Assembly: GCA_023544645.1 (NCBI GenBank)
Contig: JAMJFO010000020.1
Coordinates: forward strand, 1 to 51,167
Length of the DNA stretch: 51,167 bases
Direction of reading: 5' to 3'
From: Desulfobulbaceae bacterium
GTDB lineage: Bacteria > Desulfobacterota > Desulfobulbia > Desulfobulbales > Desulfobulbaceae
The notes beneath the pieces were generated by a model. That model did not search any database and was not told the origin of the DNA. It saw only the letters and a list, made by a program, of their open reading frames with translations. Positions 1 to 8,198 of the stretch are shown here, one piece after another (within the stretch, counting starts at the first letter, position 1; each line of letters begins with the position of its first letter). The translations under genes were made by a program, and so were the position numbers.

Positions 1-26
1 CCCTTTGGCCGCTCGGGAACCCCTCC
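1..26 (-). tRNA. tRNA-Tyr, 5' end only (cut by window edge)
   Basis: On the minus strand the first bases read GGAGGGGTTCCCGAGCGGCC and then AAAGGG. This is the acceptor stem and D-arm start typical of bacterial tRNA-Tyr. The anticodon lies outside the window, so identity rests on the D-arm match alone. It sits 81 bases downstream of tRNA-Thr in the same direction. This matches the familiar thr-tyr-gly-thr-tuf arrangement, so gly/thr tRNAs and an EF-Tu gene are expected just left of the window (inference). Confidence 0.8.
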
Positions 27-107
27 ACAAAACAGAAACAGGAAGCAGAAAAGAGAAGTCAGAACAATGCCCTCTGCTTTCTGTCCTCTGATTTCCGATT
101 TCCAGCC

Positions 108-183
108 TGGAGCTGGCGATGGGACTTGAACCCGCAACCTGCTGATTACAAATCAGCTGCTCTGCCAATTGAGCTACGCCAGC
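108..183 (-). tRNA. tRNA-Thr (anticodon TGT)
   Basis: A complete 76-nt cloverleaf. The acceptor stem GCTGGCG pairs with CGCCAGC, the anticodon stem-loop GCTGA-TTTGTAA-TCAGC carries anticodon TGT, the T-arm has GGTTCAAGTCC, and CCA is encoded at 110-108. It is the first gene of a tRNA unit that continues into tRNA-Tyr at the left edge. The spacer 27-107 holds only purine-rich sequence with an imperfect inverted repeat and no gene. Confidence 0.95.
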
Positions 184-194
184 GTTAAACTTTG

Positions 195-225
195 ATTATT
201 TATCCTCTATCGCACAAAAAATCAA
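195..225 (-). promoter_or_regulatory. Candidate sigma70 promoter of the tRNA-Thr/tRNA-Tyr unit
   Basis: On the minus strand TTGATT (225-220) is followed after 17 bases by TAAATA (202-197). An overlapping AATAAT at 200-195 is a better hexamer but at longer spacing. The element ends about 12-14 bases before the mature tRNA 5' end. The -35 box is good and the -10 box is weak. Confidence 0.4.
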
Positions 226-253
226 CTTCTTTTTTAAACACACCATTGTTCAA

Positions 254-286
254 TAAAAAAAAAGCCGGGGAGGAAGCCCCGGCTTT
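254..286 (-). terminator. Rho-independent terminator of the apr-qmo unit
   Basis: A GC-rich hairpin with arms GCCGGGG and CCCCGGC and loop AGGAAG, extended by AAA/TTT pairs. On the minus strand it is followed by a run of about nine T. It lies 29 bases after the qmoC stop codon and before tRNA-Thr, so it separates the two units. Confidence 0.85.
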
Positions 287-314
287 CTAAGTTTCCGCTG
301 CTGGAATAAATTTT

Positions 315-1526
315 TTATTCTTCAGCAAGAGGATTCTTTACATAGGCGCTGTCACGGTATCGTTCAAAAGCCATGGCAAATGTACGGTAAACAAGGTGGG
401 CGAATTTGGTGTAGGGCATATACAGAAAAAGCATCATAACACTGACCAGATGCAAATAGTATATTATATAGCCGACAGAGCTGACATTGATAAGCCTGAA
501 GAGCTCAGCTGCGATTCCGGTTACGCCGACCCCCATGATCATCCAGATCAGGAACCAGTCATAAAAGGTTGAAGTGGTCTGCCCTTCAGCCTCCATCGCG
601 GAACGATTGCCCCAGAGGATACCGATACCGACGATCATTGCTATGGCTGATACGTTGGCAAGGATTTTAAAAGGATTCCACATGGAAATGGGGCCATGCA
701 ACTCCGGCCAGAAAATACCCAGTACATCCTGGGTAAAAAACGAATACGAAGTAACAATAAAAAGTCCGATGAACGCGAGCACAAGCGGCAGATGCCCCCG
801 GACACGATCAGCATTGGCCGTACACTTACGGAACCGGTTGTGCTGGATGATCTCAACAATCGACGGCCAGAGAAATTCCTTGACAAACTGAATGGCGGAG
901 GGCCTGTACAGCGCCTCGCCTACACCGGAATTTTCCGCCATCAATTTCCACATGGCGCTCACTCCCTTATACGAAGCATAAATAGCCAGGGCCACAGTGG
1001 GAAGCATGATCAGATCGATGAAAAACACATTCTTGGTCAGCAGGTGAAAATCCCAGTGATCGAAAAAATGACCATAGCCGTACTGGGCAAAGTCTTCGGC
1101 AGGCAGGAATTTCATGCCGCCGGATATCAGCCACATGACAAAAATAATGACCATCGGGATACCGATAAGGAGCGGCAGGTTCTTGCCGGAACTTGCCAGC
1201 TTGGCCAGTCCGGACGGCCAACCAAAATGTTTGTACGCGTAGGCGCGTATAGCGCCCAGCACATCTCCGGGCTTTGCGCCGCGCGGACAATAGACGGTAC
1301 AGTCGCCACACTGATGGCACAGCATGACATTGGGGTCACCGATGAGTTTTTCCTTTAAGCCCCACTGGGCAAAAATCATTTCACGGCGGGGAAAGGGATT
1401 GCCATCGGAAGAGAGTGGGCAGACCACCGAACAGGTGGCGCACTGATAACATTTTTTCAAGGTGTCACCACCCGCACTCTTCATGTCTTTAATAAATTCG
1501 AGATCGGGTTGCACGTTCATAGACAT
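315..1526 (-). CDS. qmoC: QmoC, membrane subunit of quinone-interacting oxidoreductase
   Basis: 403 aa. Membrane-anchoring subunit of QmoABC, which links the menaquinone pool to APS reductase. Two 4Fe-4S motifs are visible at the N-terminus (C26/C29/C32/C36 with proline, and C70/C73/C76/C80 with proline), as in HdrC. About six hydrophobic helices follow from residue 115 to 372, with histidines fitting the HdrE-like cytochrome b part. The start ATG at 1526 has a clear GGAGG about six bases upstream. It is the last gene of the apr-qmo block, 122 bases after qmoB, and is followed by a strong terminator. Length and domain order match the family. An HdrE/NarI-type subunit of another complex is the alternative, but the position next to qmoAB makes QmoC near certain. 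Confidence 0.95.
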   Translation of the reverse strand: MSMNVQPDLEFIKDMKSAGGDTLKKCYQCATCSVVCPLSSDGNPFPRREMIFAQWGLKEKLIGDPNVMLCHQCGDCTVYCPRGAKPGDVLGAIRAYAYKHFGWPSGLAKLASSGKNLPLLIGIPMVIIFVMWLISGGMKFLPAEDFAQYGYGHFFDHWDFHLLTKNVFFIDLIMLPTVALAIYASYKGVSAMWKLMAENSGVGEALYRPSAIQFVKEFLWPSIVEIIQHNRFRKCTANADRVRGHLPLVLAFIGLFIVTSYSFFTQDVLGIFWPELHGPISMWNPFKILANVSAIAMIVGIGILWGNRSAMEAEGQTTSTFYDWFLIWMIMGVGVTGIAAELFRLINVSSVGYIIYYLHLVSVMMLFLYMPYTKFAHLVYRTFAMAFERYRDSAYVKNPLAEE

Positions 1527-1648
1527 TTTGTCCTCCAGTCCAGAATATCGTTTCGACGATCAGTCAATTAAACAAACTGTTAATCAAAAAATTAGAAAAG
1601 TTGCCATCCGGAATTTCCGGATGGCAACCTGTTTCTCCAAACAAAAGG

Positions 1649-3937
1649 TTAGAAGCCTTTGAACGGATTCGGACCCATTTCAATGATCTCTTCGACAAAT
1701 TCCTCGATCATCTGCGGAATCTTGTCGTAATCGGAAATAGCGACCTGCTGCACAGCGCAACGTTCCGGCTCGAGTCCGAGAGTACCAAGGGTCTCGCCAA
1801 TATTTTCCATCCGTTTGTTGGCGATCTCACTGCCCTTGACAAAGTGACACTGGTAGTCATCTCCCCACTTGCAACCAAGCAGCAGCGCCCCGTCCATACC
1901 CGAGGACATGGCATCCTTGATCCAGATCATATTCATGGAGCCAAGGCAGCGTACCGGCACAAAACGAACCAGCTTGTTCAGACCGTTGCGGTGCATGCCG
2001 GACATATCAATGGCTGGATATGCGTCGTTTTCACAGACAAAAACAATGATCCGCAGCTTGTCCTCATCGTCATCCGGCACTTCAATGGATTTAACCATTG
2101 ACCCGATCATGTCGATACTGTAGTCGGCAAAGCCGATAATACGCTCGGGGCAGGCCCCCATGCATGTACCGCAACGACGGCAGCGGGTCGGGTTAGGCAG
2201 AGGAGTTCCCTTGGGATCGTCATCAAGCGCGCCGAACGGACATTCCTCGGTACAGCGTTTACACTGGGTGCAGCGCTGGAAAAAGAAATCCGGATAGGTC
2301 ATGTCACCCGAACGGGGATGCACGGCAACACCTCGATTTGCCGACTCGATGCACTGAATTGCCTTCAGAGCAGCGCCTGTCGCGTCATCTATGGTTTCTT
2401 CCATGTTCTCTGCCTTACGGACACCACCGCAGGCATAGACGCCGGTTCTTCTCGTCTCATAGGGAAAGCAGATAAAATGCGAATCAGCGTACCCGTCAAA
2501 AAGGCCAAGGTCCATAAAACCGGGGCCCTGGCGATAGGCAAGGTTAATGGTTGCTTTATCAACCGTGGTGGGCACCATGCCGGCTGCCAGCACCACCATG
2601 TCCACATCAAGGTTCAGAGCTTCACCAAGCAGAGTATCTTCAGCCTGCACGGAAAGCTTGCCGTCGCCCTTTTCTTCAACCTGTGTCACCGAAGCCTTGG
2701 AAAAGAATATGCCGTCATCGTTCTGGACACCCTTGTAGAACAACTCCATATTGCCGGGGGTGCGCATATGCTGATACAGGATATAGGCCTTGCCGTCAGC
2801 ATTATCCTCACGGACATACTTTGCCTGCTTCAATGCCACCATGGAGGTAACAGAATTGCAATACGGAAAGTCCTTGTCATGCTCCTGACCACCGGGGCTC
2901 TGGATAAAAACTACGTTAGCCGGCACCTTGCCGTCCTTGGCCAGTTTTTCAAACTCGGCATTGGTCACCACATTCTTGATGGTCCCATATCCGAGGTGTT
3001 CATATTCGGATACATCGGCAGGACGCCAGCCGGTTGCCAGAACTACAGCGCCGAAGATTTCTCCGTCAGGATTTCTCTCTGTATAGAGTTTCATCCCGAC
3101 ATTTGGGTCTTCCATTTCACCCTTTTCGATTTTTTCCTGCTCATCAACAGTTACTCGATAGGGCGCATCCCATTCGGTTTTGGTCCCCGCAGCCTTGAAC
3201 GTAGCGGTAAAATCACCGGGTGCTCCGGAAATACGCGCCACCTCGGTGGCTGTTTTGACGGTAATATTGGAATCGGATTCCACGGCTGATATCATGGCGG
3301 CAATGGAATTTTCCTGCAATTCAGCATAGGGATAGCTGGTGGGGAATTGTTTACGCCATCCAACGGCCTTGCCGCCCAGGGCGGATTCCTTTTCCACAAG
3401 GGTAACTTCGTATCCGGCTTTGCTGGCTTCTGCAGCAGCTGTCAGGCCGGCGATACCGCCCCCCATGACAAGAATACGTTTATTCAACGTATCAAGATGG
3501 AAAGGTTCAGGTTTTTTTGTTTTCAACGCACGAACCACAGCCATACGGACATAATCCTGGGCCAATTCCTGTAGGAACTCATCAACACCTTCACCTTCAG
3601 CGGCTTCCTGGGCTTCTCCTTCCTCGCCTTCCTTGGCAACAGGAGCGGCAGCCCATACCACCTGCTCGCGCAGGTTGGCGCGGATGGTTATGGTATCGTC
3701 ACCGAAGTTGAACTCCTTCTGCATGACCCTGGGGGAACATGCAGCGACAACGATGGTATTAACGCCATTTTCCGCAATGTCCTTTTCTATCAGGGCGCGC
3801 CCCTCAGCTCCGCACATGCAGGAAAAATCCTGCATTTCAATGCCGGCTTCCGAGGCTACCCCCTTGAGGGCGTCAATATCCAGCGCATCACCGATACCAC
3901 ACCCTGTACAAAGATATGCACCATATACTTTATCCAT
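1649..3937 (-). CDS. qmoB: QmoB, HdrA-like flavoprotein with MvhD domain
   Basis: 762 aa. Soluble subunit of the QmoABC complex. In order: an N-terminal CxxC region (C10/C13), an HdrA-like FAD domain with a GGGIAGLTAAAE dinucleotide motif near residue 160, two ferredoxin-type 4Fe-4S motifs near residues 560-600 (CTQCKRCTEECP and CRRCGTCMGACP), and a C-terminal MvhD-type domain with separated cysteines (VFVCEN, VRCLGS, LLGCKWG). This HdrA plus MvhD fusion is diagnostic of QmoB. A low-complexity acidic stretch near residues 100-120 (EGEEGEAQEAAEGEG) is an insertion-like spacer. It starts 11 bases after the qmoA stop. By family knowledge it relays electrons between QmoC/QmoA and AprBA, and flavin-based confurcation has been proposed for the complex. 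Confidence 0.95.
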   Translation of the reverse strand: MDKVYGAYLCTGCGIGDALDIDALKGVASEAGIEMQDFSCMCGAEGRALIEKDIAENGVNTIVVAACSPRVMQKEFNFGDDTITIRANLREQVVWAAAPVAKEGEEGEAQEAAEGEGVDEFLQELAQDYVRMAVVRALKTKKPEPFHLDTLNKRILVMGGGIAGLTAAAEASKAGYEVTLVEKESALGGKAVGWRKQFPTSYPYAELQENSIAAMISAVESDSNITVKTATEVARISGAPGDFTATFKAAGTKTEWDAPYRVTVDEQEKIEKGEMEDPNVGMKLYTERNPDGEIFGAVVLATGWRPADVSEYEHLGYGTIKNVVTNAEFEKLAKDGKVPANVVFIQSPGGQEHDKDFPYCNSVTSMVALKQAKYVREDNADGKAYILYQHMRTPGNMELFYKGVQNDDGIFFSKASVTQVEEKGDGKLSVQAEDTLLGEALNLDVDMVVLAAGMVPTTVDKATINLAYRQGPGFMDLGLFDGYADSHFICFPYETRRTGVYACGGVRKAENMEETIDDATGAALKAIQCIESANRGVAVHPRSGDMTYPDFFFQRCTQCKRCTEECPFGALDDDPKGTPLPNPTRCRRCGTCMGACPERIIGFADYSIDMIGSMVKSIEVPDDDEDKLRIIVFVCENDAYPAIDMSGMHRNGLNKLVRFVPVRCLGSMNMIWIKDAMSSGMDGALLLGCKWGDDYQCHFVKGSEIANKRMENIGETLGTLGLEPERCAVQQVAISDYDKIPQMIEEFVEEIIEMGPNPFKGF

Positions 3938-3948
3938 TGACCTTCCTC

Positions 3949-5202
3949 CTATCTTCCGATCTGAATTGCTTTAAGAGCAGCTGCAGTCGAAGACTGGCCA
4001 CAGGTGTACACATCAGCAGCTGATTTGGCGCAACCGGCAGCAAACTGCCCCTTGCCGGCATCACTGACAACAAAACCATTGGGGTCCATGTTGACACCGA
4101 GGGCTTTCCCCCTGTCACCAAGCGCCGGCTGCATTCCAGTTGCCAGAACACACATGTCAACCTTCTGATGTACTTTCGTACCTGTGAGTCCATCCTCGGC
4201 AACAACGGTTACGCCGCCGTCATCCTCAGGAAGGATATCAGCAACCTTCCCCTTGATGAAATGAGCTTTTTCGTCACCCATGAGTTTCTCGCGAAAATGC
4301 TCGTATTTGCCGGGGGTGCGGAGGTCTATGTAAAACACATATATCTGGGCATCAGGATACCGTTCGCGAATATAGGTCATCTGCTTGAAAGTCGCCATGC
4401 AGCAGATATAAGAACAATACTCAAGATGATTCTCGTCGCGGGAGCCGGCACACTGAACAAAGGCAATGGATTCCGGTTCCTTGTCGTCACCGGGACGGAG
4501 TATTTTGCCTTTGGTCGGACCATTGGGCGCAGCCATTCTTTCCATCATCATGTTGGTGATGATCGCGGGAGACTGACCGAACTTAAGGTTGTCCATTTTG
4601 GTTGCATCATAGGGATCCCAGCCGGTGGCCCAGACAATGGAACCGACATTGACCGTTATGGTTTCCGGCTGCATATCGGTATCGATTGCGTCATACTTGC
4701 AGGCAGCTTTGATTGCTTCAAGGCATTCGGAGGAACATGCATTCTTGTCGAGTACATACCGATGGGGAAAAGCCATTTCATGGGGCAGGTAGATCGCGGT
4801 AGTTTTGCTCATGCCCAGGTTGAAGGCATCATCAATCTGATCGGTACATACTTTGGCACATTCGCCGCAGGCAGTACAATTCGAATTGACGTAGCGGGGG
4901 GCGATCTCCAGCTGAACCTCATAGTTGCCGGGCCCGCCGGTTACGGACTTAACCGTCGTCATCGAATAAGGACGAACCCGTCGATTATCCTTCACCCTTC
5001 TGAAGTTAATCTCGAGCCCGCAAGTGGGGGGACAAAGTTTGGGGAAATACTGGTTGAGCTGGGCTACCCTTCCACCGAAGTAGGGGTTTTTGTCGATAAT
5101 AAAAACATCGTTACCGACCTCAGCAGCCTCGAGAGCAGCCGTTAAACCGCTTATGCCGCCGCCCACAACCAATACAGCACCAGTTCCTGCAGTGTCACTC
5201 AT
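3949..5202 (-). CDS. qmoA: QmoA, HdrA-like FAD/4Fe-4S subunit
   Basis: 417 aa. First subunit of QmoABC. An N-terminal FAD-binding motif (VLVVGGGISGLTAALEAAE, residues about 9-28) is followed by the HdrA-type cysteines CPPTCGLEINFRR and a cluster motif CTACGECAKVC. The C-terminus has the second nucleotide-binding signature of HdrA proteins (DVYTCGQSSTAAALKAI), shared with QmoB. QmoA is shorter than archaeal HdrA, as usual for Qmo. It begins 181 bases after aprA; a hairpin in that gap suggests that qmo transcripts are reduced relative to apr. Expected to be cytoplasmic, facing AprBA. Confidence 0.95.
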   Translation of the reverse strand: MSDTAGTGAVLVVGGGISGLTAALEAAEVGNDVFIIDKNPYFGGRVAQLNQYFPKLCPPTCGLEINFRRVKDNRRVRPYSMTTVKSVTGGPGNYEVQLEIAPRYVNSNCTACGECAKVCTDQIDDAFNLGMSKTTAIYLPHEMAFPHRYVLDKNACSSECLEAIKAACKYDAIDTDMQPETITVNVGSIVWATGWDPYDATKMDNLKFGQSPAIITNMMMERMAAPNGPTKGKILRPGDDKEPESIAFVQCAGSRDENHLEYCSYICCMATFKQMTYIRERYPDAQIYVFYIDLRTPGKYEHFREKLMGDEKAHFIKGKVADILPEDDGGVTVVAEDGLTGTKVHQKVDMCVLATGMQPALGDRGKALGVNMDPNGFVVSDAGKGQFAAGCAKSAADVYTCGQSSTAAALKAIQIGR

Positions 5203-5317
5203 GCCAAACCTCCATTAATGCTAGTATTGATAAAAGGTGTTTTTTGTTTCAATTGAATCGAGTCACTATCAATACCCAATCACTCGGGTCAACTCAAACA
5301 AAAAATGGGAATATACT

Positions 5318-5353
5318 AAAAATCTCCAGACCCCTGATGGGGCCTGGAGATTT
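5318..5353 (-). terminator. Hairpin between aprA and qmoA (intrinsic or partial terminator)
   Basis: Long stem with arms AAATCTCCAG and CTGGAGATTT, continuing inward as CCCC/GGGG around a TGAT loop with one mismatch. On the minus strand the stem ends in a short T run (GGAGATTTTTAG). It starts 30 bases after the aprA stop. It can stop or attenuate transcription entering qmoABC, or protect the 3' end of an abundant aprBA message. No strong second promoter is obvious in 5203-5317. Confidence 0.7.
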
Positions 5354-5383
5354 CATACTCAAACAATCAGTGTTTCTAAAAGC

Positions 5384-7399
5384 TTAGATCCACGGTTCGG
5401 TCTCGACGATGTTGATGCATTCAACCTTCTCACACTTCCATTCCTGGGTCTTGGGATCGAAAGTGGAGTTAACGAATGCCTTCCAGTTCTCATCGTCACA
5501 GGTCGGGAAATCTGACCTGTAATAGAAGCCCGGGTAACGGGATTCCTTACGGAACTCGATGTGACGGATATGGGTCTCAACACACCAGATGCGGTGGTAG
5601 TTCTCCCATGCCCGAAGAAGCTCGTGCAGGTCGCCCGCTGCCATTTTCGCGGCATCTTCACGAAGCATCCGCAGAAGATCCAGGCAGATATTGAGCAGCT
5701 TGCCGGAAGTCATGTAGTAGGTAGCAACACCGCCGCCGTACTCGTCAGTGGCCTTCATCAGGCGCATCATCAGACCGGCCGGTTTGCAGTAGTTGGGATT
5801 AACATCAGCAGCGGTGGAAGCACCAACATGCTCATGGTAAAGTTTAACCGGTGCGTAGATCTCGTCGGCCAGTTCCTGTGCGGTCTGGGACAATTCCGGC
5901 GTGAAGTCGGCATTGTCGCGGCAGTACTTGACCATCTGCTTGGCAACAATACGTCCTTCGGCATGGGAACCGGAGGAGAACTTATGACCGGATGCGCCAA
6001 CGCCATCACCAGCGGTGAACAGGCCGTTAACGGTGGTCATGCGGTTGTATCCCCACTTGTACTGGTGCGAACGGGGACCATCAACGGAAGGCACCCAGTC
6101 TTCATCCGGACCGGAGGTCCAGATGCCGCAGCAGCCTGAATGAGAACCGAGCATGTAGGGTTCGGTGGGCATGATCTCGGAACCGACTTTTTCCGGCTCG
6201 ATATTCGCACCAGCCCACAGGCCGGCCTGTCCAACAGACATATCAAGGAAGTCTTCCCACGCCTCGGACTCGAGGTGCTTCCAGAATTTCTTCACTTCCT
6301 TCTCATCCATGCCGGCTGCACGCCTTTCTTCAAGGAATGCGTTCAGGGCAACGTCAGTGGCCATGTAGATCGGTCCGCGGCCGGCCTTGAGTTCGTTGAG
6401 CATCAAGTGGTTACGCAGGCAGGTCGGGGTAACGGCTGAACCGCCATAGGGCATGAACTTCTCGAGTTCACCCTTAACAGCGTCACTGTTGGCATAAAAT
6501 TCACCAAGGCCGTTCTGTACTTTCGCCTTGAACAGAAGGAACCATGCACCAACAGGACCATAACCATCCTTGAAACGGGCCGGGGTGAAGCGGTTTTCCA
6601 TCATGGTCAGGGTGGCGCCGACCTGGGCACACATGGTGTAGGTGGAACCTGCGTTCCATACCGGGTACCATGCACGGCCTTTACCTTCACCGGTTGAACG
6701 GGGACGGAAAATGTTTACCGCGCCGCCGCAGGCAACCAGGGCAGTCTTGCACTTGAAGACATGAACTTTGTTCTCACGAACAGAGAAACCGACAGCGCCG
6801 GCGATGGTGTTCTCCTTGTTCTTGTCCAGGAGCATCTTGACGATGAAAATACGCTCAAGGCAATTCTCCTCGCCCAGCGCTTTTTTGGCAGGCTCTGCCA
6901 CAATGCACTTGTAGGATTCACCGTTGATCATGATCTGCCACTTACCGGTACGAACCGGAGTGCCGCCTTCACGAAGGCTCGGTGCAGGCTTGGCGCCGTC
7001 CAGGTTTTCACCCTTATCATCTTTTTTCCAGATGGGGAGTCCCCATTCCTCGAAAAGCTTGACAGACTCGTCAACATGACGTCCCAGATCATAGATAAGG
7101 TCTTCGCGAACAACACCCATGAGGTCGTTACGAACCATCTTTACGTAATTTTCGATGGGGTTTTCACCGATGTAGGTGTTGATGGCAGACAGACCCTGGG
7201 CAACAGCGCCGGAACGCTCCATGGCTGCCTTGTCAACCAAGGTGATCTTCATTCCTTCCGGGGCCCATTTCTTGATCTCAAATGCGGTTCCGCAGGCGGC
7301 CATACCACCGCCAACAATCAGCACATCACATTCATGCTCCTGGATTTCCGGATTCGGAACGGCCTTCAATTCGCCTCTCGGCTTATTTGGTAATGCCAT
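5384..7399 (-). CDS. aprA: Adenylylsulfate (APS) reductase alpha subunit AprA
   Basis: 671 aa, the family's usual length. FAD-containing catalytic subunit that reduces APS to sulfite and AMP in the cytoplasm (the reverse in sulfur oxidisers). Near residue 25 is the FAD dinucleotide motif (CDVLIVGGGMAACGTAFEI), typical of the fumarate reductase/succinate dehydrogenase flavoprotein fold. Conserved AprA segments are evident, such as GGAVNIFRPRSTGEGKGR and GYNRMTTVNGLFTAGDGVGA, and the C-terminus ends in the family's tryptophan-containing tail (IVETEPWI). It follows aprB by 65 bases and precedes qmoA, giving the order aprB-aprA-qmoABC seen in many sulfate reducers. No disruption is seen. Confidence 0.98.
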   Translation of the reverse strand: MALPNKPRGELKAVPNPEIQEHECDVLIVGGGMAACGTAFEIKKWAPEGMKITLVDKAAMERSGAVAQGLSAINTYIGENPIENYVKMVRNDLMGVVREDLIYDLGRHVDESVKLFEEWGLPIWKKDDKGENLDGAKPAPSLREGGTPVRTGKWQIMINGESYKCIVAEPAKKALGEENCLERIFIVKMLLDKNKENTIAGAVGFSVRENKVHVFKCKTALVACGGAVNIFRPRSTGEGKGRAWYPVWNAGSTYTMCAQVGATLTMMENRFTPARFKDGYGPVGAWFLLFKAKVQNGLGEFYANSDAVKGELEKFMPYGGSAVTPTCLRNHLMLNELKAGRGPIYMATDVALNAFLEERRAAGMDEKEVKKFWKHLESEAWEDFLDMSVGQAGLWAGANIEPEKVGSEIMPTEPYMLGSHSGCCGIWTSGPDEDWVPSVDGPRSHQYKWGYNRMTTVNGLFTAGDGVGASGHKFSSGSHAEGRIVAKQMVKYCRDNADFTPELSQTAQELADEIYAPVKLYHEHVGASTAADVNPNYCKPAGLMMRLMKATDEYGGGVATYYMTSGKLLNICLDLLRMLREDAAKMAAGDLHELLRAWENYHRIWCVETHIRHIEFRKESRYPGFYYRSDFPTCDDENWKAFVNSTFDPKTQEWKCEKVECINIVETEPWI

Positions 7400-7464
7400 A
7401 TTTCTATCTCCTTAGATAAATTACAGATTCGATATCTTTTTTTTAATTCAACGATAAAAAACAA

Positions 7465-7890
7465 TTATGCCAGCTTCTGCGGTGTCGGCAGTTCAGCCTC
7501 AAGCAGCAGACGCTCGTCATCAAGACTCTCACCTTTCTGACCGGGATATTCGTTGGCAGCACCCTCAGCCGTGGTCCGGATCGGGAACTTGAACCGCTTC
7601 ATGTTGCCATTACGGAACTTAACGGTCCACATGATGGAATCAGAGCTCCGCATCGGATGAACCTGGCCACCCATGGGCACGAAGTCATCATAACCGCGAA
7701 CCATGATTGCGCCCTGCGGGCAGATTTTTACACATGAATAACACTCCCAGCATGCATCCGGCTCCTGGTTGTACGCTTTCATCTCCTCAACATTGAGGAC
7801 CATGAGATCGTTGGGACAGATGTACATACAGGCAGTCTTGTCACCACCTTTGCAACCATCACATTTTTCAGGATCTACGTAACTTGGCAT
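7465..7890 (-). CDS. aprB: Adenylylsulfate (APS) reductase beta subunit AprB
   Basis: 141 aa. Electron-transfer subunit of APS reductase carrying two 4Fe-4S clusters. Cysteines are at 10, 13, 21 and 25 (the first motif has the loop insertion typical of AprB) and at 47, 50, 53 and 57 (CWECYSCVKICP). The C-terminal tail after residue 100 wraps AprA in known structures. It is the first gene of the apr-qmo unit. The ATG at 7890 overlaps an upstream in-frame TAA as TAATG and is preceded by a strong GAGGAGG about eight bases away. It accepts electrons from QmoABC and passes them to the AprA flavin. Confidence 0.98.
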   Translation of the reverse strand: MPSYVDPEKCDGCKGGDKTACMYICPNDLMVLNVEEMKAYNQEPDACWECYSCVKICPQGAIMVRGYDDFVPMGGQVHPMRSSDSIMWTVKFRNGNMKRFKFPIRTTAEGAANEYPGQKGESLDDERLLLEAELPTPQKLA

Positions 7891-8108
7891 TAAACTACCT
7901 CCTCACTTGGATTTTCCTTGATGACCCCACCCATGCGGAGCCATTAACCTCGGTTTATTTTTAGCCGGTAGAAAAACCAACACGATACCACATCGTGCGG
8001 CCCCCTCTCCCAGCAGGATGACCAATTGCAAAAGAAGCTGATTTTACCTCATTTTCCCGGCCGCATTTACGGCAGAAAAAAAATGAACAGTCACTCATTT
8101 TTGGTCGA
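7891..8108 (-). other. Leader region (5' UTR) of the apr-qmo transcript
   Basis: About 218 nt from the predicted transcription start to aprB. It contains a hairpin CACGAT-N5-ATCGTG (7981-7997). It also contains a 45-codon open frame at 7961-8098 starting ATG-AGT-GAC-TGT, whose product would contain FFFCRKCGRE, a CxxC knuckle. That frame starts only about 10 nt after the predicted start site and has no ribosome-binding site, so its translation is doubtful. A 14-codon frame starting at 7934 ends in a TAA that overlaps the aprB ATG. The length and structure suggest post-transcriptional control (inference). Confidence 0.4.
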
Positions 8109-8114
8109 TTGAAC

Positions 8115-8143
8115 CTTATAATTTGTTACCGGACCAATGTCAA
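8115..8143 (-). promoter_or_regulatory. Strong sigma70 promoter of the apr-qmo operon
   Basis: On the minus strand TTGACA (8143-8138), 17 bases, then TATAAG (8120-8115): a perfect -35, ideal spacing and a five-of-six -10. It faces aprB with nothing else in between, so it is the likely promoter for high-level aprBA-qmoABC expression. Confidence 0.8.
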
Positions 8144-8198
8144 GAAAAATCGTCGAATCAGATCCCGGGGGAATTGCGAAAAAAAAATTCACCGGGCC

